From assembly GCA_947494565.1 (NCBI GenBank), contig CANLVG010000003.1, positions 62,001 to 126,000 on the forward strand: a stretch of 64,000 nt of DNA. Reading direction: 5' to 3'. How positions within the stretch are numbered: the first letter of the stretch is position 1; the number at the start of each line of letters is the position of its first letter. This document shows, piece by piece, positions 9,414 through 18,732 of the stretch. Position numbers and translations under genes: made by a program. A model generated the notes under the pieces. It was not told the DNA's origin. It saw only the letters and a program-made list of their open reading frames with translations, and did not search any database. The stretch comes from an uncultured Flavobacteriaceae bacterium (GTDB lineage: Bacteria > Bacteroidota > Bacteroidia > Flavobacteriales > Flavobacteriaceae).

Positions 9414-12400
9414 TTTTTCTAGTTTCCTTACCTGAAGCATCGAAAAACCGAACTTGTTGGGCGGCATTAGGTACGGGAAGTGCCCGACTTGATTGTGATT
9501 GAAAGGTATCGCCCCAGTAAAACTCGGTTAACGACTTTGTGCCATCGGCAAATTCAATTTCCGCCTTTACTTCTTTAGGAAGTACTTTGGTCCACCTCTT
9601 GATTGCCCTTCTTTTTGGTTCAAATACCTTTAGCGAGTCATTATTTTGTGACGCAACGACCAGTGATTTTTCATTGCTATGATGGATGGAAACCAAGCTT
9701 TTTCCATCTCCCGGCACGAAAAAATTACTTTTTTCCAAAGGAATCGTCTCAAAACTCCCGTCACCCAAATTCTTCAATGACAAGCCCACTAGAGCGTCGG
9801 ATGGCCCTTGTTGAACTTCCATCCCGTAGTCATTACCCACCAACAATAGATCGATGTGTTCATCCCCGTCCAGATGTTTCGGCAGGATTCCATAAACGGG
9901 TCCGATTTGAGTCTCAAAGGGGAGCGCATGTATTTTGAATTGATCATCACCCAAATTCTCTATCCAGGCCGTTTTCATGTAATTGAATGATAGCACGGTC
10001 GCATCGTCTAACATGCCGTCCGAAAACATTTCGGGCAAGGTCGATTCACCAAATGTACCGAAGGAGTTGAACTTCTTTCGAATTCCAACATATTGTTTGG
10101 TAACATCTTGCCACGGGTGGTACAGGTATTCTTTCCGGGTTCCGATACTATCGCGGAGATAATAGGAAATCAAAGGATCTATAGTGCCATTTTGATCGAG
10201 ATCTTTGGCATAAATTCGTACCGGCTCCTCTTGGCTTCCTTTGAAATAACTATTGCGCCCAAGGTTTCCGGCAATGTAGTCCATATCACCGTCATTGTCG
10301 ATATCTGCGGCAGCTAGGCTGTTCCACCATCCCAACTGTTTTTCAAGTCCCGTGTTTTCGGTCACTTCGATGAGCTTTCCATTTACGTTCTTGAAAAATC
10401 GAATGGGACTCCACTCGCTAGCCAAGATAAGATCCGGCCAAAAATCATTATTGAAATCCGTCCAGAGGGCATCACCTATTAACCCTGGAGTCATCAATTT
10501 TTCCGAGACCTCTTTGGTGACATCAACAAAAAGAGGTGCGTCGGCAGTGCTATCATTTCTTAAGATGTAAGAGCGTTCTGGCATAGGGTAGGCGAAAGGG
10601 GTAACGCGACTCCCTACAAAGAGGTCGAGATCCCCGTCTCGATCGAAGTCGGCCGCTTTCACGGCTGATGAATTTATGCGAATATCGGGTAGGCTGGCAT
10701 TGGTCTCGGAAAATGTTCCTTTGCCATCATTGATGTACAGGGCGTCGCGATAAAATTCATGACCTACGGGGTATTGGGCACAGCCTCTGGCAATATATAA
10801 ATCAAGGTCACCATCGTTATCAGCATCAAAAAGCAACGTGCCCGCATCTTCCTCTTCGAGCTCGACCGCATTTTTATAGGCTACTTCGCGTTGCATAAAA
10901 GAGCCGTCTTTCTGTTGTAAAAACCATTTCTGTCCTAATTTCCTACTGGCGGCCACAAACATATCATCTAGGCCGTCATTATTGACATCACCGACCGCTA
11001 AAGCGGGTCCATATTGAGAGAACTTGTGCGGTAGAGTTCTTTGAAAATTGAAGTCAATGAAATCATAATCTTCCCCAAAATGTTCGAGATTATACTGCTT
11101 TGCCACTTCTTTGAATAGTGGCCTATTGTCACGATCTATGTTCTCAACTGCCGATACATTGGGCTTATAGGATATTTGTAATGTTGTATCCACTGAAATT
11201 TCGGTGACTAGTTGTTGCACTCCTCCGGGCCAGGTAATCTTAACGCTATCGACCGTATTGTGCTGTCCAAGGCCAAAATGGACCGTTTGTTCGGGTTGCG
11301 ACAGATATCCTCTTCCGGATAGGATGGATTTTCGTTTGACATTTCCATTGGCATACAATTCAACTGTTGCGGTGATCGCTTGCGCATTCTTTGCCGGCCC
11401 CTTCAATTTCATCCGCACATAATGGTTCTCGGACCGCAACTTTTCGGAATTGTTTTCAAGTAAGACAACGGGATCGTCCATATTATTGATCACGAGATCC
11501 AGGTCACCGTCTTGGTCAAGATCCCCGTAAGCGGCCCCGCTCGAGAATGTACCGAAGTTCAACCCCCAGGCCTTGGTAACGTCTTCGAAGGTGGCATCCC
11601 CATTATTTTTGAAAACGAAATTGGGAATTTTGATTTCTGGTATGGCGGCGATCAACTGTTCCTTGCTCAACAGTTTGCTGGCCGTAATGCGAAAGTCACC
11701 AAAATCCCTATCCGTGACATCTTTCGGAAAGCCGTTGGTTATAAATAGATCTTGTAAGCCATCATTATCAAGATCGGCGAACAGGGGAGCCCAGCTCCAG
11801 TCTGTCTCCTGTACCCCGGCGTGCATACCAATATCCCCAAAAATGGGCAATTGGGTCTCGGGGTTGGTCCCTTGGTCGATTTGCAATGTATTGCGGGCAT
11901 ATTGTTTTTCGTAGTTGTATTTCCGGGTAAATATTTCCTTGGAATAGCTGCTAGGCCCTTGAAACAATTTTTTCCGTTTGTTGTAGTAGGGTTGCATCTC
12001 GGTGGTGTAGATATCCATGGTTCCATCATTATTGATGTCCGCAATATCGCTACCCATGGAGGACAGACTAAAGTGCTTAAATATATCGCCCGCACGATTG
12101 GAAAATGTGCCATCCTGATTATTGATGTAGACCAAATCATTGCTGAGGAAATCATTGGCTACATAAATATCCATCCAGCCATCATCATTGAAATCGTGAA
12201 TCAAGGTACTGTGGCTATATCCGTGGTAACGAATACCGGCCTCTTCGGATACATTGACAAAACGAGAATGCCCCAAACTGTCATTTTGTATATTTTCATA
12301 TAGAATATCCTTGCTTTTTGAAGTGCCGTCATCATCATTTGGCCTGAATTCACTAGGGTCGATTCCCTCGATGCGATTCACGCCGATAAAGAGGTCTAGA

Positions 12401-12987
12401 TCACCGTCGTTGTCATAGTCAAAGAACTGTGCATGCGATGAATAACTGGTGTCGGCTATGCCGTATGCCTCGGCCATTTCTTTAAAAATAGGTTGTCCCT
12501 CTTGATTGTTTCCTTGGTTGATGTAGAGTAGATTGGCTCTTTGCTTGGGCGTAGTTCGAAAGGTGTTGCACACATAAATATCAAGTTTGCCATCGTTGTT
12601 GACATCGATTAGTGTGACCCCTGAAGACCAGATCATAGCATTTGTCTTACCGATTTTTGAATTTTCGGAGACCTCCTCAAATTTTAATTCTCCTTTATTG
12701 AGGTAGAGCCCGTTGTCTACTTGATTACCTGCTAGAAAAATATCCTCAAGACCATCTCCATTCAAATCTCCGAGTGCTACTCCGGCGCCATTATAGACAA
12801 ATTCGTTATCGAGAATATTTACCGAATCATTTAGAGTGAGTTTGTTGTTGAAGTGAAGGCCCGAATCTTTTTGATTTACTTTGGTAAATAGGGTTTCGGG
12901 TTCTCTTACGGTACACGAGGAAATGAAAACCAAGACAATTGCCAAGGCGTAAAAATATGTTGAAAGGGTACGATGGGTACTACTCAT
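9403..12987 (-). CDS. Large FG-GAP/VCBS repeat lipoprotein with ASPIC/UnbV domain (CRTAC1-like)
   Basis: A 1,194-residue surface lipoprotein. ATG at 12987 is preferred over the TTG-type upstream extension to 13050 because it gives a lipoprotein signal ending in FISSC (Cys25), and because the extension would touch the terminator at 13051. Many Asp-rich calcium-binding blades follow (DLNGDGLEDIF, DVNNDGKLDIYV, DYDNDGDLDLF), implying beta-propellers, with an ASPIC/UnbV segment in the middle (near VDSVKITWPGG) and a second set of blades after it. Such proteins often sit beside SusD in Bacteroidota glycan loci, but their job is unproven; glycan binding at the surface is an inference. A stop codon at 9403 overlaps the esterase gene. 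Confidence 0.88.
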   Translation of the reverse strand: MSSTHRTLSTYFYALAIVLVFISSCTVREPETLFTKVNQKDSGLHFNNKLTLNDSVNILDNEFVYNGAGVALGDLNGDGLEDIFLAGNQVDNGLYLNKGELKFEEVSENSKIGKTNAMIWSSGVTLIDVNNDGKLDIYVCNTFRTTPKQRANLLYINQGNNQEGQPIFKEMAEAYGIADTSYSSHAQFFDYDNDGDLDLFIGVNRIEGIDPSEFRPNDDDGTSKSKDILYENIQNDSLGHSRFVNVSEEAGIRYHGYSHSTLIHDFNDDGWMDIYVANDFLSNDLVYINNQDGTFSNRAGDIFKHFSLSSMGSDIADINNDGTMDIYTTEMQPYYNKRKKLFQGPSSYSKEIFTRKYNYEKQYARNTLQIDQGTNPETQLPIFGDIGMHAGVQETDWSWAPLFADLDNDGLQDLFITNGFPKDVTDRDFGDFRITASKLLSKEQLIAAIPEIKIPNFVFKNNGDATFEDVTKAWGLNFGTFSSGAAYGDLDQDGDLDLVINNMDDPVVLLENNSEKLRSENHYVRMKLKGPAKNAQAITATVELYANGNVKRKSILSGRGYLSQPEQTVHFGLGQHNTVDSVKITWPGGVQQLVTEISVDTTLQISYKPNVSAVENIDRDNRPLFKEVAKQYNLEHFGEDYDFIDFNFQRTLPHKFSQYGPALAVGDVNNDGLDDMFVAASRKLGQKWFLQQKDGSFMQREVAYKNAVELEEEDAGTLLFDADNDGDLDLYIARGCAQYPVGHEFYRDALYINDGKGTFSETNASLPDIRINSSAVKAADFDRDGDLDLFVGSRVTPFAYPMPERSYILRNDSTADAPLFVDVTKEVSEKLMTPGLIGDALWTDFNNDFWPDLILASEWSPIRFFKNVNGKLIEVTENTGLEKQLGWWNSLAAADIDNDGDMDYIAGNLGRNSYFKGSQEEPVRIYAKDLDQNGTIDPLISYYLRDSIGTRKEYLYHPWQDVTKQYVGIRKKFNSFGTFGESTLPEMFSDGMLDDATVLSFNYMKTAWIENLGDDQFKIHALPFETQIGPVYGILPKHLDGDEHIDLLLVGNDYGMEVQQGPSDALVGLSLKNLGDGSFETIPLEKSNFFVPGDGKSLVSIHHSNEKSLVVASQNNDSLKVFEPKRRAIKRWTKVLPKEVKAEIEFADGTKSLTEFYWGDTFQSQSSRALPVPNAAQQVRFFDASGKETRKISH

Positions 12988-13050
12988 TGGTAAGAATTGT
13001 TCTGGTTTATGACGACGTACAAAGATGCGGGAACAAATGGAAAGAAACAA

Positions 13051-13078
13051 AAAAAGCTGCCCATATTGGGCAGCTTTT
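13051..13078 (-). terminator. Intrinsic terminator after susD
   Basis: AAAAGCTGCCCA and TGGGCAGCTTTT form a perfect 12-bp stem with a TAT loop. Read on the minus strand it ends in a run of seven T. It lies about 20 bases past the susD stop and separates the SusC/SusD transcript from the FG-GAP lipoprotein gene downstream. Confidence 0.85.
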
Positions 13079-13098
13079 CAAGTCATATACGAATACGA

Positions 13099-14868
13099 TT
13101 AGTATCCAGGATTCTGAGATAAAACATCTGTACCTTGAATATCAATTTGAGTTTGTGGAATTGGGTAATACTCATTCTTGCCTGCTGTAAAACTAGCACC
13201 GCCGAATTTTGTAACCAAATACTGTGATTCATACGTCAAATAGTTGTTCAAATCTTCTGCTGCAACACCCCAGCGTACCAAGTCAAAGAATCGGTGACCT
13301 TCGCCTGATAGCTCCAACTTGCGCTCCAATCGAACGGCAGCAGTAGCATAAGCTGCATCCGGGAAGGAAGGGTATTCCGAAACTACATAGTTAGCAGCAT
13401 CACTACCATCTGATCTTTTAACCCAATGTTCTGAATTCGCTGCTCTTGCCCGAACCATATTGACATACAGTCTTGCTTGTTCTAAAGTACCTGCCTCAAT
13501 TTCAGCTTCAGCGGCCATTAAGAGTACATCAGCGAATCGAATAATGTTATAGTTCATTGTGGCGTAACCTCTGGTCCAAGAACTACCATCTGTGAAAGTG
13601 TTTTCCTGAGACTGATAGTAAATGAATTTCTTAGGCGAATAAGGACCTGCATAAGGGAAACTACGGATCCAAGCAGAACCTGGGTGGTTTCCTTCACCAT
13701 CACCATTCCAATCTAAATAGGGGATACCTCTACGACCAAGAGAGTGGTCGATTCTTGGATCTAACGGGTCTGGATCTAAAACAAAATCAGCCTCATCTAA
13801 CTCGTCTACGAATACATGTCTGTAGATATTATCGACTTCATTTTCGGGGTTATCAAATGATCCGTCCAATAAGGGAAGACCATCAGCACCTGTTCTGAAC
13901 GTATTCGCAAGTTGTATACTAGGCTGAAAGAAACCACAGCAGTTACCTGGGCCATCAGGACCTGTATTGTAAGGGTAGTTCAAATCGTCAAAAGCGTTGG
14001 CATTTTGTACATTACCGGTTTCGTTAGCGGACTCTACATCCATAACTGACTCGGCATGATTATCATTTTCCGCATTAAAGATTTGCGCATAATCAGCTAA
14101 AAGCATATACTTCAGGCCGTTTGAGGTGACGCCATTGGCAATCACATCATCAAACCACGTTTTCGCCTCGGCATACTTGGCTTGGTACAATTTTGCTTTG
14201 CCCATGTAAGCCCCAGCAGCCCACTTATTTACACGACCAGCGCCGTTTTCAGCGGGTAGGTTGTCAAAAGCATATTGGAAATCCGCTTCGATCTTATCCC
14301 ATACATCTGGGGTATTGGGCACTAATGGCACCTCGGTATCCTCAACGGTCTCATCAATGTAAGGAATGCTATTAAAATGCTTTTTCAAATCAAAATAAAA
14401 ATGACCTCTTAACATTCTAGCTTCTGCCGAAAGCCGTGTTGCGGTTGCCGCAGTAAGCTTGTCACCAGCGGTGGCAATGGTTTTCAATACATTGTTACAT
14501 CGAGCAACACCTTCGAAACGGCCATTCCATAAGTTATTGATATCACCGCTTGTCGCATCGATCGCATAGCGCTGAATCGGGTTAATGGCTGCATAATCAC
14601 CTGCGTCGGTACCTTTGTTAGCTTCACCACCCATAATGGAACCTGTAATCCAATGGTTTGGACCTTCAAAGCGATTGCCGAACACACCGTTCAAGGCGGA
14701 GTAAGCACCAATGAGCAAACCATCAACACCCGCTTCATTTTCCAATAATGGTCCGGCCAGTTGCCCTGTCGGCGCCACTTCTAAAAATTCGTCACTACAA
14801 GATACTCCGAGCATAAGGATTGCCCCGAAGAATATCGGCAGTCTTTTGAGTTTAAACATAGTTTTCAT
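13099..14868 (-). CDS. SusD/RagB family outer-membrane glycan-binding lipoprotein
   Basis: A 589-residue lipoprotein with signal peptide and lipobox LGVSC (Cys24), followed by the family N-terminus (SDEFLEVAPTGQL). The middle is rich in the paired helices of a TPR-like SusD fold (ATRLSAEARMLRGHFYFDL), and the end has the family motif LSGEGHRFFDLVRWG. It partners the SusC protein encoded 67 bases upstream to capture oligosaccharides at the cell surface. The substrate cannot be told from sequence. The neighbouring sulfatase and acetylesterase suggest a sulfated or acetylated polysaccharide. A strong terminator follows the gene. Confidence 0.95.
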   Translation of the reverse strand: MKTMFKLKRLPIFFGAILMLGVSCSDEFLEVAPTGQLAGPLLENEAGVDGLLIGAYSALNGVFGNRFEGPNHWITGSIMGGEANKGTDAGDYAAINPIQRYAIDATSGDINNLWNGRFEGVARCNNVLKTIATAGDKLTAATATRLSAEARMLRGHFYFDLKKHFNSIPYIDETVEDTEVPLVPNTPDVWDKIEADFQYAFDNLPAENGAGRVNKWAAGAYMGKAKLYQAKYAEAKTWFDDVIANGVTSNGLKYMLLADYAQIFNAENDNHAESVMDVESANETGNVQNANAFDDLNYPYNTGPDGPGNCCGFFQPSIQLANTFRTGADGLPLLDGSFDNPENEVDNIYRHVFVDELDEADFVLDPDPLDPRIDHSLGRRGIPYLDWNGDGEGNHPGSAWIRSFPYAGPYSPKKFIYYQSQENTFTDGSSWTRGYATMNYNIIRFADVLLMAAEAEIEAGTLEQARLYVNMVRARAANSEHWVKRSDGSDAANYVVSEYPSFPDAAYATAAVRLERKLELSGEGHRFFDLVRWGVAAEDLNNYLTYESQYLVTKFGGASFTAGKNEYYPIPQTQIDIQGTDVLSQNPGY

Positions 14869-14935
14869 AGTTAAAATTTTCTTTAAAGATATTAATTAAT
14901 TCTTTTCTAAATATCACAATAGTATCACGTTTAGA

Positions 14936-17900
14936 TTAAAGTCCGATATTCAAAGTCAACACGTATGAAGGTGTCGCAGGATAGTTACCTACATCAACAC
15001 CAAATCGTGTATCCGCATCACCACCAACCGCAGGGTCTAATCCACTATAACCGGTAATTGTCCAGATATTGTTGGCCGAGAGACCGAGGTCGAATTTGGT
15101 CAATCCGATGGCATCTTTGATTTTGTCATCAAAAGAATAAATGAATGCAAGACGTTGTAGTCTAGCATACGCTCCATTTTCTACATACCAAGAGTTGGAT
15201 GCACCACTGGTAAATACATTGGTCTCACTTTCCCAGATTGGAGCAGCAGCATTGTTGCCCAACTCTGGAGTCCAAGAATTGAACGCAGCCACACCTTTGG
15301 CAGAACCTTCGAATGTTCCGAAGAAATCCCTAAACCATTTAGACTGGTTGAAGATTTCGTTTCCGGTTACCCAGTTCCAGAACATTTCCATACGCAATTG
15401 CTTATAGGTCAGTTCAAAAACGGCACCACCAGAATACGAGGGAATAGGATCGCCCAAATAGGTTCTATCATCAGGGTTTATGATACCATCACCATTAATA
15501 TCGACGTATTTGAATCGACCAACACCGGCAAAATCGCCGAAAGGCCCATCTACGTTAGCTGCTTGAAACGCATCAACTTCAGCTTGGCTATTAAAGTAAC
15601 CATCTACTTGATACCCAAAGAAGGAGGAAAGCGGTCTGCCCAATTGGTTTCTAGTAGGATTGATTCCTCTAAAACCGCCACCAAAAACACCACCTTCAAC
15701 GAACGTTCTTTCGCCATCGAATTTGGTGATTTCGTTTTTGAGGAAACTATGGTTTGTCGTTATTTTAAAAGAGAGGTCTTCCGTGATATTGCCTTTACCT
15801 ATAATTTGAAAATCCAAACCGTTGTTCGACATTGATCCTACGTTAACGGCGGGAGCTGCTGCAAAGTTACCGGTTACACCAGCAAGTGGAATTTCGAATA
15901 ACAGGTCTTCCGTATCCTTTGTCCACCAATCCAATTGCACTTCTACATGATTGTTCCAAAGTGAAAGGTCAAAACCTATATTAAGGGTTGTACTGGTTTC
16001 CCATCGCGCATCCGGATTACCGATACGGCTTGTGGCAAACCCTTCATTTGCACCACTGGCTTGTCCATCGATAGGATAGAAAGTTCGCGCTAGATTAGAG
16101 GCTGCCAACGAGTATTGGTTGTCAGGATTCACGTTATTGGAGTTCCCCATTTCACCCCAACCGGCACGCACCTTCAAATCAGAGATAAATTCTTGGTTTT
16201 GCATAAAATTTTCTTCGATAATACGCCAAGAACCAGAAATAGCAGGGAAAACCCCGTATCTGTTGTTGACACCAAAAACCGAAGATCCATCACGTCGTAA
16301 CACCCCAGTTAAATAGTACCTGTCATCAAAGCTGTAATCTAATTTCCCGAAAATAGAGCTAAAGTTTACCCCTGTGTTGATAAAACTTTGAACTACCGGA
16401 CTTTGAACGGTTTGTAAGGTGATAAAGTCTAAATCAGTAGAAAAAGGATTGATACCGGAACCAAAAGCGTTTCTTCCTCTTGGAGCCGTTCTAGGTGAAG
16501 TTGCTCCTTCAATAGCCTCAATACCGGCAAGTGCTTTAATTCTATGCTTTCCATAGGTTTTGTCAAAACTCGCAGTGTTTGTGAACACCCATTGGAAGCC
16601 ATAGCCCCAATCTTCTCTGTAGCTATTACTTGCTTCGGGCTCAGAGTCACCCAAATAACGGAAGCCGTAATTCAAACTTTGAAAGTTTGTGTATTGTCCA
16701 CCAATACTTGTTCTTAACGTAAGACCGTCTACTGGTTTTATCTCGGCAAATAAATTACCGAATAATTGTAAGGCCCATGACTGGTCATCCCCATTGTTCA
16801 AGTCTAATTGACGTACTGGGTTTCGCGGGTTGTTAAAACCACCTGCCCTAGTACTGGCGTAGCTGCCAAAATCGTCTCGTACCGGAAGAATAGTTGGCAT
16901 TCTATAGGCAGAAAGCACCGTTGATTCATCATCCGAAATACCTTGACCACCTGCGCCCCCTTGCTGTCCGACAACCGAGCGGTACGTCAATTGAAGGTTT
17001 TCTCCAACGGTTAACCACGGGGTCACATCCCATTCGGAGTTGGCCCTAACGGTATACCGGCTAAAATCATTGTTTAAAAGGATACCTGCAGTTTCCTGTA
17101 AACCGAGACCCAAATAGTAGCGACTGTTTTCGTTACCTCCATCGAACCCGAGACTTACCCTGGTTTGAGGGGCTATTCTTGTAATCTCTTTGTACCAATT
17201 GGTTCCGGCCAAATTCGGACGAATCAAAAACACGTTCTCTGGATCAGCTTCATAATTCGCTCTGATCTGTGCCAAATCAACATCCGCTTCGAATACCCCG
17301 TTCTGCCCATCTGCATGAAGGAAGTCAGGAAATCTAGGCGTAGCACTGGAGCCGTATTGTGGATGTGAATACACTGGGTCTGTACCATTGGCCCTTGCAT
17401 TGTTCTCATATGCGATATGCGTCCAAGTGGCCATATCTTGAGGATTCAACATTTCTGGTGAGCCGCCAACATTTGGATCGGTCACACCACTTTGAACATT
17501 TAAGGTGATGTTCGATTTTCTTTTGCCGCGCTTACCCTGCTTGGTCGTATAAACGATTACACCGTTGGCCGCTCTTGCACCATAAATGGACGCTGCTGCC
17601 GCATCTTTAAGAACGGAAGTGGTTTCGATATCATCAGGATTTAGAAATTCGATGTTCAGAATCGGAACCCCATCAACGATATAAAGCGGCTCGTTACCTC
17701 CAAAGGCATTGAAACCCCTAATACGTATCTGTGATGCCGTACCTGGTTGACCATTCGTTACAACTGTAAGACCGGCAACCCTACCAGCCAATTGTTGTTC
17801 GACGTTACCGGAAGGTATCGCTGCCAACTCCTCAGCTTTAACGATAGATACCGCAGCGGTAGTTTCTCGTTTGGTCTCCGTTTGGTATCCCGTTACAATC

Positions 17901-18301
17901 ACCTCGTCAAGTGCAGCGGCATCTTCGACCATTGTTGCATTGACAGTCGAATTACCATTAACGGCAACCTCTTGTGTAACGAATCCCAAATAACTGAAGA
18001 CCAAAGTGGCACCGGAATCGACCTCTAAGGTATAATTACCATCAAAATCGGTTTGAGTTCCATTTGTAGTACCTTTTACTACAACGTTCGCTCCAGGTAA
18101 GGGTGTACCTTGATTGTCTGTCACCGTACCGGTAACTGTTGATTGAACCAGATCCTTCAGTTCAACCGGAGAAATGTCAGCTTTTGGATTTGCCAGTGCT
18201 AGTTGCGCACTAAAACAAATCATCATCGACAGAAGTCCAATACCAAAGGAAATGTGTTTGCCTTTAGACCTCGCCGAATTGTAATCATGTTTTTGATTCA
18301 T
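14936..18301 (-). CDS. SusC/RagA family TonB-linked outer-membrane receptor
   Basis: A 1,121-residue TonB-dependent transporter for oligosaccharides. After an N-terminal signal (to about Ala37) comes a carboxypeptidase-D regulatory-like domain (VTGTVTDNQGTPLPGANV to about 130), then the plug domain beginning LDEVIVTGYQ with RIRGFNAFGG and PLYIVDGVPI, then a long beta-barrel ending in LTLNIGL. It forms a lidded complex with the adjacent SusD. No extra N-terminal signalling (STN) domain is seen, and no FecI/FecR regulator pair is nearby, so control probably comes from elsewhere. The 431-base region upstream is the likely promoter region. Confidence 0.95.
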   Translation of the reverse strand: MNQKHDYNSARSKGKHISFGIGLLSMMICFSAQLALANPKADISPVELKDLVQSTVTGTVTDNQGTPLPGANVVVKGTTNGTQTDFDGNYTLEVDSGATLVFSYLGFVTQEVAVNGNSTVNATMVEDAAALDEVIVTGYQTETKRETTAAVSIVKAEELAAIPSGNVEQQLAGRVAGLTVVTNGQPGTASQIRIRGFNAFGGNEPLYIVDGVPILNIEFLNPDDIETTSVLKDAAAASIYGARAANGVIVYTTKQGKRGKRKSNITLNVQSGVTDPNVGGSPEMLNPQDMATWTHIAYENNARANGTDPVYSHPQYGSSATPRFPDFLHADGQNGVFEADVDLAQIRANYEADPENVFLIRPNLAGTNWYKEITRIAPQTRVSLGFDGGNENSRYYLGLGLQETAGILLNNDFSRYTVRANSEWDVTPWLTVGENLQLTYRSVVGQQGGAGGQGISDDESTVLSAYRMPTILPVRDDFGSYASTRAGGFNNPRNPVRQLDLNNGDDQSWALQLFGNLFAEIKPVDGLTLRTSIGGQYTNFQSLNYGFRYLGDSEPEASNSYREDWGYGFQWVFTNTASFDKTYGKHRIKALAGIEAIEGATSPRTAPRGRNAFGSGINPFSTDLDFITLQTVQSPVVQSFINTGVNFSSIFGKLDYSFDDRYYLTGVLRRDGSSVFGVNNRYGVFPAISGSWRIIEENFMQNQEFISDLKVRAGWGEMGNSNNVNPDNQYSLAASNLARTFYPIDGQASGANEGFATSRIGNPDARWETSTTLNIGFDLSLWNNHVEVQLDWWTKDTEDLLFEIPLAGVTGNFAAAPAVNVGSMSNNGLDFQIIGKGNITEDLSFKITTNHSFLKNEITKFDGERTFVEGGVFGGGFRGINPTRNQLGRPLSSFFGYQVDGYFNSQAEVDAFQAANVDGPFGDFAGVGRFKYVDINGDGIINPDDRTYLGDPIPSYSGGAVFELTYKQLRMEMFWNWVTGNEIFNQSKWFRDFFGTFEGSAKGVAAFNSWTPELGNNAAAPIWESETNVFTSGASNSWYVENGAYARLQRLAFIYSFDDKIKDAIGLTKFDLGLSANNIWTITGYSGLDPAVGGDADTRFGVDVGNYPATPSYVLTLNIGL

Positions 18302-18732
18302 AATCCTTGTTGTTTGTTAGTTTAAAAAAGTTTTGAAGTAGCTAGTTTAAGTCAACACCGTAGGTTGGTTTAAGTGTTAAATAAAACCCAACTAAGCCGT
18401 AATAATAGCGAAATTATGTGAAAAAAAACCAAATAAAATTCAATTATTTAAAGATGAAAGCAACAATATTTTAGGGAATAAAATAGGAATATGGTTTATG
18501 AAAGCCCGTATTAATTGAGAAGAAAGAAAATTAGACCCTCGAATTTTGCCATTTTGAAAATTTAAAAGATTAACAAAGCTGAATACGTTTGTTATGTATT
18601 TTACTACATTTTTTTTGAATATAAGACCCTTTCTACAACGTTGGAGTACACGTAAAATGAATGAATTTGAAGGTAAGCCGACCTGCTCGGAAGTGAAATG
18701 TGAAGAGGTGTTGAATTTGTTTTTTTTAGAGA
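18302..18732. other. Intergenic region upstream of susC, no gene seen
   Basis: These 431 AT-rich bases lie between the susC start and the end of the next minus-strand gene. No convincing coding frame, tRNA or strong hairpin is visible. The best minus-strand promoter-like match is TTTATTTG at 18430-18437 (one mismatch to TAnnTTTG), which would leave a leader of about 120 bases. A regulator-binding site for the glycan locus could lie here, but none can be identified by eye. Confidence 0.5.

Noticed and set aside
11739-12303. Open frames of 138 and 160 residues within the FG-GAP gene
   Set aside because: Both are shadows of the Asp-codon-rich propeller repeats; they lack signal, motif and spacing expected of a gene.
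12988-13050. Upstream extension of the FG-GAP lipoprotein
   Set aside because: The extra residues precede a complete lipoprotein signal and reach the susD terminator.
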